Origin: Acidobacteriota bacterium
GTDB lineage: Bacteria; Acidobacteriota; Terriglobia; UBA7540
Length of the DNA: 59,158 nt
Direction: 5' to 3'
Assembly (NCBI GenBank): GCA_021787735.1
Contig: JAJYLL010000016.1
Span: 1 to 59,158, forward strand
Under the pieces are notes generated by a model. It was given only the letters and a program-made list of their open reading frames with translations, did no database searches and was not told the DNA's origin. Both the position numbers and the translations under genes were made by a program. Of this stretch, positions 43,086-52,146 are shown one piece after another (the first letter of the stretch is position 1; the number at the start of each line of letters is the position of its first letter).

Positions 43086-44123
43086 CTATTTGTGCGACGG
43101 CAGCAGGTTCCAGATGGCCGGGTCTTCAGTGCCTAGCACCCAGGAACAAAATCCCTGAAGTCCACGTTCTTTCACTAGATCGTAGCGCTCTTTGAAAGAG
43201 CGTGCGTTGGTGAAGAAGACCCATTCGCGCATGTCGTCGCGATAGAAATAGAACCACGAAGCGCGATCAGCAGGGTCCCATTCGATTTTTGCCCCGTACG
43301 TTTGGGCAAGGAGCATGGCGTCAGGAGCACTGATGGAGTTCGTGGCGATGTGTTGCTTGCCGTCCTTTGGCATGCCGGCGTACCAGTGGTAGCCGTAGAG
43401 CGGAATGCCCAGCGAGAGCTTTGCCTTCGGCACTGACTTCAGAGCGAAATCGATGTTTTCTTCTACCCACGGATATCCGGCAACGGGGCCGGGTGGCGTG
43501 TAACTAGTGTGCTCATCATAGGTCATCAGACAGATTAGATCAACAGATTTAGCTAGAGCTGCAAGGTCGTAAACTCCGCGCCAGTCACGGTAAATCCAAT
43601 AGCCAAAAGCCGTCTGCCCCGGATAGCCCGGCGCGCTGGGCACGGTAGCAATTGACAACTGGTATCCTGCCTGGTGCAAGGCCTTCGCCGTATTGGCCAC
43701 CAGATTGGAGAGCCCATCGCGATCCGTCCAACTCAGATCTTCAAAATCAATCTGAAAGCCCGAATAGCCGTCGCGCTTGCAGATCTGCGGCAGAGCTTCG
43801 GCAAAGGCGTCTTTTGCAGATTCGTTGTTGAGGAAGGCGTGAAATTCCTTGGTGCCGAAGCCCATGCCGGAGACGATGGGCATGACCGGCACATGATGTT
43901 CTTTGGCTGTTTTCATCACGAGTGGATCCGGGCCGCCCCAGACCATGCCGTTTTCGTCCACTGAGTACCAGGTGGGAACAAGGATGTCCACCTTGTCCGC
44001 GTGTTCCAGAAAAGAGCGCACGGAGTTCGGACTGCGAGTCATATAAAAGAGTGCTTTGGGCTGTGCCTGGGCGGCAACCGTTCCAAGCAACAGCAGGATG
44101 AAGACTCGAACGATTTTGAACAT
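43086..44123 (-). CDS. Exported glycoside hydrolase family 18 protein
   Basis: This 345-residue protein has a signal peptide (about residues 1-20, AAQA-QP) and a GH18 barrel of the short YaaH/YdhD type. The family motif reads GFQIDFEDL, with the glutamate after DF as the catalytic acid, and CLMTYDEHTSY and GFCSWVLGTEDP give further GH18 segments. Relatives hydrolyse GlcNAc-containing polymers such as chitin or peptidoglycan. It is transcribed divergently from the GH3 gene at 44381. A purine-rich GAAGGGGGGGAAA stretch precedes the ATG. Confidence 0.82.
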   Translation of the reverse strand: MFKIVRVFILLLLGTVAAQAQPKALFYMTRSPNSVRSFLEHADKVDILVPTWYSVDENGMVWGGPDPLVMKTAKEHHVPVMPIVSGMGFGTKEFHAFLNNESAKDAFAEALPQICKRDGYSGFQIDFEDLSWTDRDGLSNLVANTAKALHQAGYQLSIATVPSAPGYPGQTAFGYWIYRDWRGVYDLAALAKSVDLICLMTYDEHTSYTPPGPVAGYPWVEENIDFALKSVPKAKLSLGIPLYGYHWYAGMPKDGKQHIATNSISAPDAMLLAQTYGAKIEWDPADRASWFYFYRDDMREWVFFTNARSFKERYDLVKERGLQGFCSWVLGTEDPAIWNLLPSHK

Positions 44124-44380
44124 TTGTATTTCCCCCCCTTCTGATCATGAGCAGAAATCTATCTTCGAGCGTGTCTGGCCTCGAATCCAGCGACAAAAGT
44201 ATACCCTGCAGTCTAGCTGCTTGGGTGCTTTCTTTGCCGCGATGGCAGGGCCGTTCCGGTTTGCGGGCGTGCATTTCGGCCTTACAATTTCGCGGCGTTG
44301 GTGCCATACTGCGCGGTGGCCTGCTGGTCCACAAGGCCCTCCGTTCATTCTGGGCCTCGTTCTCTGAAGGAGGTTAATTT

Positions 44381-46444
44381 ATGAAGCTGCGATTGTGGTT
44401 TTCTATTATTTTTTTGGCAGCAGCGATGATTGCCGCCATCATGCCTGCTCGCGCTCAGGACTATAACGCGCGCGCCAAGGCCATTGTCAGCAAGATGACG
44501 CTGCAGGAGAAGATCGATCAGTTGCACGGGATTCGCACGGCCACACACCACCGTTATGTGCCGCCGCTGCCGCGCCTACACATTCCAGCGATGCTGGTGA
44601 CCAACGGTCCAGCCGGGGCCGGGCCGGGTGATCCCACACCACAGGAACCCGCTACGGCGCTGCCAGCTCCCATTTCGCTGGCCGCAACCTGGGACACCAA
44701 TACGGCGCGCCTTTACGGTGTGATTGCGGGCAGGGAATCGCGCGACCTCGCCAACGGATTGCTGGAGGGGCCGGACGTCAACATCGCACGCGTTCCGCAG
44801 AACGGCCGCACGTTCGAGGCCTTCGGCGAAGACCCCTATCTGACAAGCGAGATCGGCGTGGCGGAGATTGAAGGCATTCAGAGCCAGCACATCATCGCGG
44901 ATGTGAAGCACTACGATGCAAACAATCAGGAAGCAGACCGCTTCCGCGTGAATGAGATTGTCGGCGAGCGCGCACTGCATGAAATTTATCTGCCCGCGTT
45001 TGACGCCGCCGTTCACCAGGCGCATGTGGCGGCCGTGATGTGCGCCTATCCGAAGGTCAACGGCACTTACAACTGCCAGGACGATCTGCTGATGAACCAG
45101 ATCCTAAAAAAGAATTGGGGCTTTCAGGGATTTATCACCTCCGACTTTGGAGCTACGCACAGCACCGTTCGTTCGGCGATGGCTGGGATGGACCTTGAAA
45201 TGCCCACAGGGAAATACTGGAGTGGGGCGCTGCTGCAGGCGGTGAAGTCCGGCCAGGTGCCGATGTCTGTGATTGATGACAAGCTGGTGCGGCGCTATCG
45301 CACCATGATGGAACTCGGCGTCTTTTACCATCCGCCGACGCACAAGCCCATCCCCGCAAAAAAGGATGGGGCTATCGCGCGCCGTATCGCCGAAGAAGGC
45401 ATGGTGCTGCTGAAGAATCAGGGCAACCTGCTGCCGCTCGATGCCGCCAGTCTGCACTCAATTGCGGTGATTGGTCCTTACGCGGCCAAGGCAATTACCG
45501 GAGGCGGAGGAAGTTCGCACGTTGTGCCGCTTTACACTGTTGACCCGGTGAAGGGCATTCAGGCCCGGGTCGGCTCCAAAGTCAATGTCACCTTTGCTGA
45601 CGGCAGCGATATTCAACAGGCGGTAGCACTTGCAAAATCCGCCGATGTCGCCATCGTGATGGTTGGCGACCATGAGACGGAAGGTCGCGACCATCCAATC
45701 ACACTTCAGGGCAACCAGGACCAACTGGTGGAAGCCGTGGCGGCCGCCAACCCGCACACCGTGGTGGTGCTGAAGAGCGGTTCCGTTGAGCTGATGCCGT
45801 GGGTGGACAAAGTGCCGGCGCTGCTGGAAGCCTGGTATCCGGGTGAAGAGGACGGTAACGCTGTGGCCGCCGTGTTGTTTGGCGACTTCGACCCTTCCGG
45901 GAAATTGCCGCTGACCTTTCCACGGCAGCTGGCTGACCTTCCAGCGAGCACGCCCCAGCAGTACCCGGGAGTGGATGGTGTGGTTCATTACTCGGAAGGT
46001 GTCTTTGTGGGTTACAGGCATTACGACGAAAAGAACATCAAACCGCTATTTCCCTTTGGCTACGGTCTCCACTACACGACGTTTGCTTATAAGAATTTGA
46101 AGGTTTCTCCCTCCAGCGTATCCGGCAAGGGAACGGGAGCAGTCACGGTGGATCTTGACGTGACCAACACGGGAAGCCGCGCGGGTGCAGAAGTTGCTGA
46201 GCTCTATCTGGGATTCCCTTCGACCGCAACCGTTCCGGAGCCTCCCAAACAACTGAAGGGGTTTGAAAGAGTGGAACTCAGACCGGGGCAGACGGCCCAC
46301 GTTCAGATTGTGCTGGACAGGAGCTCAATTTCCCATTGGAATACGGAACAGCACGATTGGGCTGTCCTGCCAGGGACTTACAGAGTGATGGTAGGGGCGT
46401 CATCGAGGGATATTCGACTTCAAAGTGGTTTTTCCGTCCAGTGA
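44381..46444 (+). CDS. Secreted glycoside hydrolase family 3 enzyme
   Basis: This 687-residue protein has a signal peptide ending near residue 25 (ARA-QD), the GH3 barrel, sandwich domain and C-terminal fibronectin III-like domain. K176-H177 before the NNQE segment, and the nucleophile D255 in FITSDFGATH, are intact. It is homologous along its whole length to the GH3 protein at 16682, but only this one keeps the Lys-His pair. Likely a beta-glucosidase or beta-xylosidase. AGGAGG lies 8 bp before the ATG. A strong hairpin follows the stop. Confidence 0.92.
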   Translation: MKLRLWFSIIFLAAAMIAAIMPARAQDYNARAKAIVSKMTLQEKIDQLHGIRTATHHRYVPPLPRLHIPAMLVTNGPAGAGPGDPTPQEPATALPAPISLAATWDTNTARLYGVIAGRESRDLANGLLEGPDVNIARVPQNGRTFEAFGEDPYLTSEIGVAEIEGIQSQHIIADVKHYDANNQEADRFRVNEIVGERALHEIYLPAFDAAVHQAHVAAVMCAYPKVNGTYNCQDDLLMNQILKKNWGFQGFITSDFGATHSTVRSAMAGMDLEMPTGKYWSGALLQAVKSGQVPMSVIDDKLVRRYRTMMELGVFYHPPTHKPIPAKKDGAIARRIAEEGMVLLKNQGNLLPLDAASLHSIAVIGPYAAKAITGGGGSSHVVPLYTVDPVKGIQARVGSKVNVTFADGSDIQQAVALAKSADVAIVMVGDHETEGRDHPITLQGNQDQLVEAVAAANPHTVVVLKSGSVELMPWVDKVPALLEAWYPGEEDGNAVAAVLFGDFDPSGKLPLTFPRQLADLPASTPQQYPGVDGVVHYSEGVFVGYRHYDEKNIKPLFPFGYGLHYTTFAYKNLKVSPSSVSGKGTGAVTVDLDVTNTGSRAGAEVAELYLGFPSTATVPEPPKQLKGFERVELRPGQTAHVQIVLDRSSISHWNTEQHDWAVLPGTYRVMVGASSRDIRLQSGFSVQ

Positions 46445-46466
46445 GATCGAGGTTGGCTGACGGAGG

Positions 46467-46498
46467 GCTGAATGGGCGGTTTGCGCCGCCCATTCAGC
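46467..46498. terminator. Strong bidirectional stem-loop
   Basis: GCTGAATGGGCGG (46467-46479) pairs perfectly over 13 bp with CCGCCCATTCAGC (46486-46498) around a TTTGCG loop. It sits between the convergent GH3 and BON-protein genes and probably ends transcription from both sides, although T-tracts are weak. Confidence 0.7.
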
Positions 46499-46530
46499 AT
46501 GGGTAGGTTTTGTAGCAGAAGCTGTTCAGG

Positions 46531-47784
46531 TTAGCGGTCGCGATGGCCACGATCACCATGCCAACGGCGGTCGCCACCATCTCCATGCCACTCTCTGTGT
46601 CCACCGCCGAAGCGGTAGATACCGACAAAGCCCGGGCCATACCAGCCACGGCCCCAGCCCCAGTAAGGGTAATTGTACCCAGGCCAACCATAGTATCCCC
46701 AGTAGGCCGGATAACCGTAAGGCGGGCGGTTCACGTAAATGCGCTCCGGCCGGCGCTGAAGCGCATCCTGTGGATAGTCCTGCTGGGTCACCGGGCGGAA
46801 GGCAGCCTGCCCTGGGATCGTCGAGATGTTGGCCGAGGATACCAGCCGGAAAGTCAGCAGCGCCTCCGGCGGAATCACGGTGGGCTGGCCGCGGGTCAGC
46901 AGCACTCCGGCAACGCCTGTGGCAGCGCCAATCCCGGCGCCAATCGCAGCGCCCTCACCCTCTCCGGCAATCGCGCCGATCATTGCGCCAATGCCGGTGG
47001 TTGTTCCGATGGCCCCAGCGTCACGTTCCTTGCTGGTGCCTCCGACAGCCTGCACCAGTTGCGTCTGGATGGGCAGTTGGTAGCCGTTTACGAGCGTCAA
47101 CTCGGTCAGGGCGATTTCCAGTTGGGAAGTGCCCCTAACGCGTCCTGCCCTTTGCGCCTTGATAACCTGCCCTACAACGGTCTGGCCTCGCCGCGCGACA
47201 ACCCAGCCGTTCACCACCACAGGCTGCTCAAGCGTCGCAGTAAAGCTGTCGCCAGACTGGTTATGATCGCTTGAAAGCGCATTGTTCAGGCGGACCGATA
47301 CCATGGTCCCGGAGTTGAGCAACAGACTGGGCGGAACAGCCTGATCCTGCGGGGCGCTGTAGCCGAAAGGCCGGTGTTGATTGTCAGACTGCGAAGAAGC
47401 TTGCGGAGGTTGCGCAGCCTGAGAAGGGGCAGGAGCCGAATTTTCCGCACTTCCGAGCGGCATGTCTGGCGGCGCACTCACATTGAGGCTGTCAATGACC
47501 TTCACCACACCCGGTTCCATGCTTGCAATGCGGTCAACAGCCGACTGCAACCCCGGAGTATCGACGGTACCAGTCAAGGTCACAATGCCATTTTGAGTTG
47601 TTACATGGATGTCCTGCGTCTTTAGCGCCGGGTCCTGAAACAGCTTTGCCTGGATCGACGTGGTAATGGAATTGTCATCGCGGCGTTGCGAATTTTGCGG
47701 GCTGGCCATCAACAGGCTTGAACTCAGCAAGAAGATCCCGCTTAAGACCAGGACTGACCATTTGAGTTCGCGTTTGATCATCAT
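46531..47784 (-). CDS. Exported BON-domain protein with glycine-zipper and aromatic tail
   Basis: The 417-residue protein has a signal peptide (to about residue 27), then a BON domain (residues 36-105, ITTSIQAKL...DIHVTTQNGIVTLTGTV). A Pro/Gln linker, a domain of about 100 residues (LLLNSGTMVSVRLNNAL...) and a glycine zipper (GAIGTTTGIGAMIGAIAGEGEGAAIGAGIGAA) follow. The C terminus is rich in Tyr, Trp, Gly and His. BON domains bind phospholipid or envelope surfaces and glycine zippers insert in membranes, so an envelope role is likely. The tail after residue 345 is low complexity. Confidence 0.82.
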   Translation of the reverse strand: MMIKRELKWSVLVLSGIFLLSSSLLMASPQNSQRRDDNSITTSIQAKLFQDPALKTQDIHVTTQNGIVTLTGTVDTPGLQSAVDRIASMEPGVVKVIDSLNVSAPPDMPLGSAENSAPAPSQAAQPPQASSQSDNQHRPFGYSAPQDQAVPPSLLLNSGTMVSVRLNNALSSDHNQSGDSFTATLEQPVVVNGWVVARRGQTVVGQVIKAQRAGRVRGTSQLEIALTELTLVNGYQLPIQTQLVQAVGGTSKERDAGAIGTTTGIGAMIGAIAGEGEGAAIGAGIGAATGVAGVLLTRGQPTVIPPEALLTFRLVSSANISTIPGQAAFRPVTQQDYPQDALQRRPERIYVNRPPYGYPAYWGYYGWPGYNYPYWGWGRGWYGPGFVGIYRFGGGHREWHGDGGDRRWHGDRGHRDR

Positions 47785-48352
47785 GACCCCCTCGGCAGCT
47801 TACCCTTCTGAAGTCGCAACCTGCTGCCTTGAAACCTACCTTTCACTTGATAAGACGCTGCCAGAACCACCAGAGTTAGGGCCGACCTGAAAAGTGTTTG
47901 TAAAATCCTTCCTCATTTCAATCCGTTTCCTGGTGTAGCCGACAGTATTGCTTTTATGTCCCGATGGTTTATGAGCACGTCGGCTTCCATTTATTGCCGA
48001 TTCCCCGCACTTTAAATAACCCGGGTCCAAACTTGCCTTACTAGCACCTTTCAGAATATCAAACCTGCCGCAAGATGTCTGATTTCTCGCCTTCCCTCCG
48101 TTTGAGGTAAAGGCAGCCAGAGTTATTTAAAGCCATTGAACGCACGGGAGTTGCACCTGCCATGGGGTGAAGAATTTCCTGGAGTGTGCCTAAATTTTAA
48201 CGACATTTGGCCGTAGATGTGCTCATTTTGCGACTGCGGACGAGAAAACATGTTGAAGGCAACTTTTGCCGCCCAAGGCCGGCCCTCCCGGGCTGGGCTG
48301 AAAATTCTTTTTTTGACCGCAACTCTTTGGCAGGTCATGTGTTACATAACGT
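47785..48352. other. Divergent gap, no gene recognised
   Basis: This 568-bp A/T-richer stretch separates the BON-protein and ECF sigma genes. I see no coding frame. A 7-bp stem CCGGCCC/GGGCTGG with a TCCC loop at about 48280-48297, followed ten bases later by seven T residues, could be a terminator or leader structure. Promoters for both genes should lie here. Confidence 0.35.
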
Positions 48353-48361
48353 GTGGACGCA

Positions 48362-48943
48362 ATGGCGGTTGACTCTGATGTCGACTTGATGTTGCGGGTT
48401 CGGCAGGGTGATGTCAGTTCTTTCGACGAACTGCTGCGGCGCTATCGTGCGCCCCTGATAAGGTATCTGTACAGGCTGGTTCGCGATCAAGCGCTGGCAG
48501 AAGACCTGGCTCAGGAGGCTTTCCTCCGCGTTTACAATGCCAGGCACCGCTATCGTCCGGATGCGCGGTTCACAACGTGGCTTTACCGGATTGCCACCAA
48601 CCTTGCGCTTAACGCCATCCGGGATGCAAAGGGCCGCCAACGACAGGATTCCGGCAATTCCGGTGAAGATAGCGAAAGGTCATTTGAATTTGTGGATACC
48701 AGGGTTTCGGTTGAGCAGGAGATGATTGAAACGGACCGCGGCAGGATGATACGAGAGGCCATCGAGTCCTTGCCGGAAAATCAGCGCGCGGCGGTGATCC
48801 TGCACAAGTATCAGGACGTGGATTACCGCCAGATCGCAAAGGTCTTAAAGGTCTCGGAGAGCGCCGTCAAATCACTCCTGTTCCGCGCCTATGAAACCCT
48901 TCGCGTGCGCCTGGAACCACTTGTCAGGGAGGGGCTGTTATGA
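48362..48943 (+). CDS. ECF-type RNA polymerase sigma factor
   Basis: This 193-residue sigma factor has region 2 (FDELLRRYRAPLIRYLYRLV, DLAQEAFLRVYNAR and FTTWLYRIATNLALN) and region 4 (LPENQRAAVILHKYQDVDYRQIAKVL and the helix-turn-helix SESAVKSLLFRA). It resembles RpoE/SigW-like factors. Its stop overlaps the ATG of the anti-sigma gene by 4 bp. A GTG at 48353 would add three residues. Such factors usually drive their own operon, but I could not identify its promoter. Confidence 0.92.
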   Translation: MAVDSDVDLMLRVRQGDVSSFDELLRRYRAPLIRYLYRLVRDQALAEDLAQEAFLRVYNARHRYRPDARFTTWLYRIATNLALNAIRDAKGRQRQDSGNSGEDSERSFEFVDTRVSVEQEMIETDRGRMIREAIESLPENQRAAVILHKYQDVDYRQIAKVLKVSESAVKSLLFRAYETLRVRLEPLVREGLL

Positions 48944-49479
48944 AGTGCAGGGAGCGTGAAAACCTTTTCTTGTTCATTCATCAGATGCTGGGGTCCGATG
49001 AGAGCGAACGGATGCGCCAGCACTTGGCCAAATGCACTGAGTGTGCCCGCGCCGCAGAAGAATACCGAAAGCTCGATTCGGCGCTTGACCACTGGGTTGC
49101 CGCGGAGCCTTCGCCGTGGTTTGACGCCGGGGTACGGGCCCGCATAGAGTCGAGCGCGCGGAAGAAATCCTGGCTTTTCGGTTTCGGACGGCCACGGGCG
49201 CTGGCGGCCGGAGTGGCCGCCATTGTTGTGATTGTGGTTGCAGTGGTGGTTTTCGACCACCCAAGGGTGGCTGAAATCAACCAGCCGCTGAGCAGTCTGG
49301 AGCAACCGGTAACCATTACCCCCGGGCCGCGGGCGCCCACGACAACCGCGTCGATGCGGAAGCCGCTACCGCCCGAAGAGCAGTTGAAGATGGACGAGAA
49401 CCTTTCTGTGCTTGAAGACTATGATGTCGTGGCGAACTTTGACGCGCTTTCGGAATTGCCGCAGGCAAGGGAGAATTAG
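48940..49479 (+). CDS. Zinc-finger anti-sigma factor
   Basis: This 179-residue protein has an N-terminal putative zinc finger with H28, C32 and C35 (H-x3-C-x2-C), a single transmembrane helix (about residues 87-105, AAGVAAIVVIVVAVVVF) and a periplasmic Pro/Thr-rich tail. That is the architecture of ZAS anti-sigma factors that hold the adjacent ECF factor until an envelope signal arrives. The 4-bp overlap with the sigma gene favours equal synthesis. Confidence 0.88.
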   Translation: MKCRERENLFLFIHQMLGSDESERMRQHLAKCTECARAAEEYRKLDSALDHWVAAEPSPWFDAGVRARIESSARKKSWLFGFGRPRALAAGVAAIVVIVVAVVVFDHPRVAEINQPLSSLEQPVTITPGPRAPTTTASMRKPLPPEEQLKMDENLSVLEDYDVVANFDALSELPQAREN

Positions 49480-49552
49480 CAAGGCTCATTTTCTCTCTCT
49501 TGTCCTCCGGAACGGGCGGCCTTTCCGCCTCGCCGGGCCGGTACGATTTACG

Positions 49553-50182
49553 ATGAGAAACGGGCTTCTCAATTGGATAGTTCAGGCGCTGGTGCGGCGG
49601 TGTCGTCTTGCAGTGGTGCTTTCGATGTTGCTCGCCTGCTTGCTGCCCGGAGCGATTCCCACCTTCTCGCAGCGCATGCGGTCGCCGACGGGGGCGGGAC
49701 GCCGTTTTGAGCGGATGCCGATGCGGCAGACGATGCGGCGACCGGTTGCACGGCGCCCTGCGTTCTTCGAGCGGCTTCGCGACCTGCCCCCCGCAGAGCA
49801 GGAGCGCGTTTTGAAGAATGACAAACGCTTCCGCAAACTTTCCCCTGAGCGCCAGCAGGAGATCCGGGACAACCTCCAGCGCTGGAACTACCTCTCGCCG
49901 GAACAGAAGCAGGAGGTCCGCCAGCGTGAGAAGGTTTACTCCCAACTCACGCCTGAGCAGCGACAGAACGTGCGCGAGATGGCCGGTGAGTGGCAGAATC
50001 TGCGCCCGGCGGAGAAGCAGCGCGTACGGCAGGCGCTTCGGCGCATGCGTGGCATGACACCCGAGGAGCGACAGAAATTTCTTGAAAGCCCGCAATTTAG
50101 CCAGGGTTTTTCGCCCCAGGAGCAGAACATCCTCCGCGGGCTTGGGCGGCTGTTTCCCCGTGGTGACGGGCCGGATCGCTGA
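49553..50182 (+). CDS. Exported DUF3106 protein
   Basis: This 209-residue protein has a signal peptide (about residues 1-40, LSMLLACLLPGAIPTFSQ) and then a charged helical region rich in Arg, Gln and Glu with repeated LSPERQQEIRDNLQRW-like units: LPPAEQERVLKND, LSPEQKQEVRQRE, LTPEQRQNVREMA, LRPAEKQRVRQAL and MTPEERQKFLE. Five near-regular LSP-E repeats of about 18-20 residues are characteristic of DUF3106. It follows the anti-sigma gene after 73 bp and may be a target of the sigma factor. The ATG at 49553 fits the signal peptide; an upstream frame from 49412 overlaps the anti-sigma gene. Confidence 0.82.
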   Translation: MRNGLLNWIVQALVRRCRLAVVLSMLLACLLPGAIPTFSQRMRSPTGAGRRFERMPMRQTMRRPVARRPAFFERLRDLPPAEQERVLKNDKRFRKLSPERQQEIRDNLQRWNYLSPEQKQEVRQREKVYSQLTPEQRQNVREMAGEWQNLRPAEKQRVRQALRRMRGMTPEERQKFLESPQFSQGFSPQEQNILRGLGRLFPRGDGPDR

Positions 50183-50457
50183 CTTTCCGCCCTCCTCTTG
50201 CCGCGACTTTTGCGCTTATGGCCCAACGGCAGTTTCGTAGACGCCCCAGGCATGTCAGTCTGCCCTTCCAAAATCTTGCCTTAATTTTGATTCAAGGTAA
50301 TACTTAGTTTAAAAGCCGACCTGCCTTGAGGGATGAAACTATCGGGAGGCGCGGCAGACGGCTCAGGGCGCTAGGGGGAACGGGTCAAGGGTTGAAAACG
50401 CGAAGATGTTTATCAATCTCCCAGCGAACCACCAGATGACAAAGAGGAGACTAGAAT

Positions 50458-51534
50458 ATGCCGGACAAGGAAGATAAACGCGACATTGGGCACGCTATGT
50501 TTGGGTTTAACGAACCGCGTCCCTCGCGGACCGATTCCACCCAGCCGCCCGCCGGACCGCAACCCGGCGCGCCGCAAGCCGGTCCCACACAGGCGACTCC
50601 GCAGGGTGCACCGCAGGCTTTCCCTGGACCTGGACAGCCACCACAAGCGCCGCCGGGACAGCCTCAATACATCTACGTTCAGGCGCCTCCGCCGCCCCCG
50701 GCGCCGTTGCCAGTTCCACAGGAGGCTGCGGGGCCAAGCAAGCTGCTGATTGCTCTGCTGGCGCTACTGTTGATCGTGGGCGGGGTTAACCTTTACCTCG
50801 CGTTGGGGCAGCGAAAGGTCCAGCAGCAACACGCCGACCAGTTGACCCTGCTGACAAAGAGGATGGATGGGAGCGACGACCGTTACGCGCAGTTGAAGGG
50901 CCAGTTTGATGTGACCGCCGAGAAGCTGGGTATGACTCAGGAGGAACTGGCGCGTGCCCGCCAGCTTACGGCAAACATCCAAAGACAGCAGCACGCAGCC
51001 GTCCAGCAGTTGAATGCAGCCATTCAGCAAAAAGCTAGTGCGCAGGACCTGAACAAACTGGAGACGGACTCGAATGCGAAGTTCGGCAACCTATCGGGCG
51101 ACATCGCGGGCAACAAGAAGGACCTTGAAGCGACCAAGGAAGCCCTGATGGGAACCAAAGGAGAACTCTCAGGCGCCATCGCGCGGACTCATGACGAGTT
51201 GGTGGCGCTTGCCCACCGCACAGACCGTGACTACTTTGAATTCAACCTCCAGCGGAGGCATGACCGTAAGAAAATTGGCAGTATCATGATCGAACTGCTG
51301 AAGACCAACCAGAAGCAGAACCTTTACACGATCGACCTCTTTTTCGACGACAAACGCACTCAGCGCAAAGACCTGGCACTCGATGAGCCCGTCTATTTCT
51401 ACGTCCAGGGCGCTCAGAGCGCGCTTGAGCTGGTGGTGAACAAACTGGACAAGAACAGAATCAGCGGGTACGTCAGCACCCCGAAAGGGTTCTTCCCGAG
51501 CACTCCGAACGTGCTGACCGCGCGACCCAGTTAG
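50458..51534 (+). CDS. Proline-rich, single-helix membrane protein with coiled coil
   Basis: The 358-residue protein has a cytoplasmic Pro/Gln/Gly-rich N terminus (about 20-95), one transmembrane helix (about 97-118, LLIALLALLLIVGGVNLYLAL), a Gln/Ala/Lys-rich coiled-coil stalk (120-240) and a compact C-terminal domain (245-355) beginning YFEFNLQRRHDRKKIG. No family name is known to me. The architecture suggests an envelope stalk or spacer. An AGGAGA ribosome-binding site precedes the ATG. Composition is typical of its neighbours. Confidence 0.75.
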   Translation: MPDKEDKRDIGHAMFGFNEPRPSRTDSTQPPAGPQPGAPQAGPTQATPQGAPQAFPGPGQPPQAPPGQPQYIYVQAPPPPPAPLPVPQEAAGPSKLLIALLALLLIVGGVNLYLALGQRKVQQQHADQLTLLTKRMDGSDDRYAQLKGQFDVTAEKLGMTQEELARARQLTANIQRQQHAAVQQLNAAIQQKASAQDLNKLETDSNAKFGNLSGDIAGNKKDLEATKEALMGTKGELSGAIARTHDELVALAHRTDRDYFEFNLQRRHDRKKIGSIMIELLKTNQKQNLYTIDLFFDDKRTQRKDLALDEPVYFYVQGAQSALELVVNKLDKNRISGYVSTPKGFFPSTPNVLTARPS

Positions 51535-51591
51535 TCGGTCGATTGCCGGGCGCTTGATCGGTGCCGGGAACAATTCAATAGTGAAAAGATG

Positions 51592-51623
51592 CGAAGGCGT
51601 CCGGTGATGAGTGGACGCCTTCG
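51592..51623. terminator. Bidirectional stem-loop terminator
   Basis: CGAAGGCGTCC (51592-51602) pairs perfectly over 11 bp with GGACGCCTTCG (51613-51623) around a 10-nt loop. It lies between the convergent coiled-coil membrane protein and thioredoxin genes. TGATTTAAT on the plus-strand side is a weak T-rich tract. Confidence 0.65.
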
Positions 51624-51646
51624 TGATTTAATGGCGTAGTGATGCT

Positions 51647-51982
51647 TTACTGGGCGGTAACGCTCGTGTGGGCATCGAGAACCCTGGCCAACTCGCCGTA
51701 AGGCCGGGCGCCGATCAACTGTTCGACAACTTTTCCGCCCTTCACCAGAAGCAGCGTGGGGATGGAGCGGATGCCGAACCTGCCGGCAAGCTCCGGAACG
51801 TCGTCCACGTTCACCTTGGCGAAGTTGAAGTGGCCGGAGTAATTGTCTGCCAGCTTTTCAAAAGTAGGTTCCATTGCCCGGCAAGGCGCGCACCATGCGG
51901 CCCAGAAATCTACAAAGGTAGGCTTGGGGTCCTTTTCAAGGGCTTGCCATTGCTCGTTGTTCACATGCTTAATGTTTCCCAT
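51647..51982 (-). CDS. trxA: Thioredoxin
   Basis: This 111-residue soluble protein is a thioredoxin with the active site WCAPC (C31 and C34); alanine replaces the usual glycine, a variant known in many thioredoxins. FVDFWAAW, the cis-proline SIPTLLL and the C-terminal helix are present. It reduces protein disulfides using thioredoxin reductase. The ATG at 51982 gives normal length; a frame to 52051 adds a non-family extension. Confidence 0.9.
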   Translation of the reverse strand: MGNIKHVNNEQWQALEKDPKPTFVDFWAAWCAPCRAMEPTFEKLADNYSGHFNFAKVNVDDVPELAGRFGIRSIPTLLLVKGGKVVEQLIGARPYGELARVLDAHTSVTAQ

Positions 51983-52146
51983 GTACTGTTGTCTCCTCAA
52001 AGTAAGCTGCCTTATTAAGAGATGCGGAAGGAAGCAAAAAGTTTCGGCCAATAGTGTGCGGGAGAAAGAGATCTTGATGGCTTTGCAAGTGTCATAATTT
52101 CAGTAATATAGAACTGAAAAGCCTTGCCGGGCAATGGGAGGAACGG

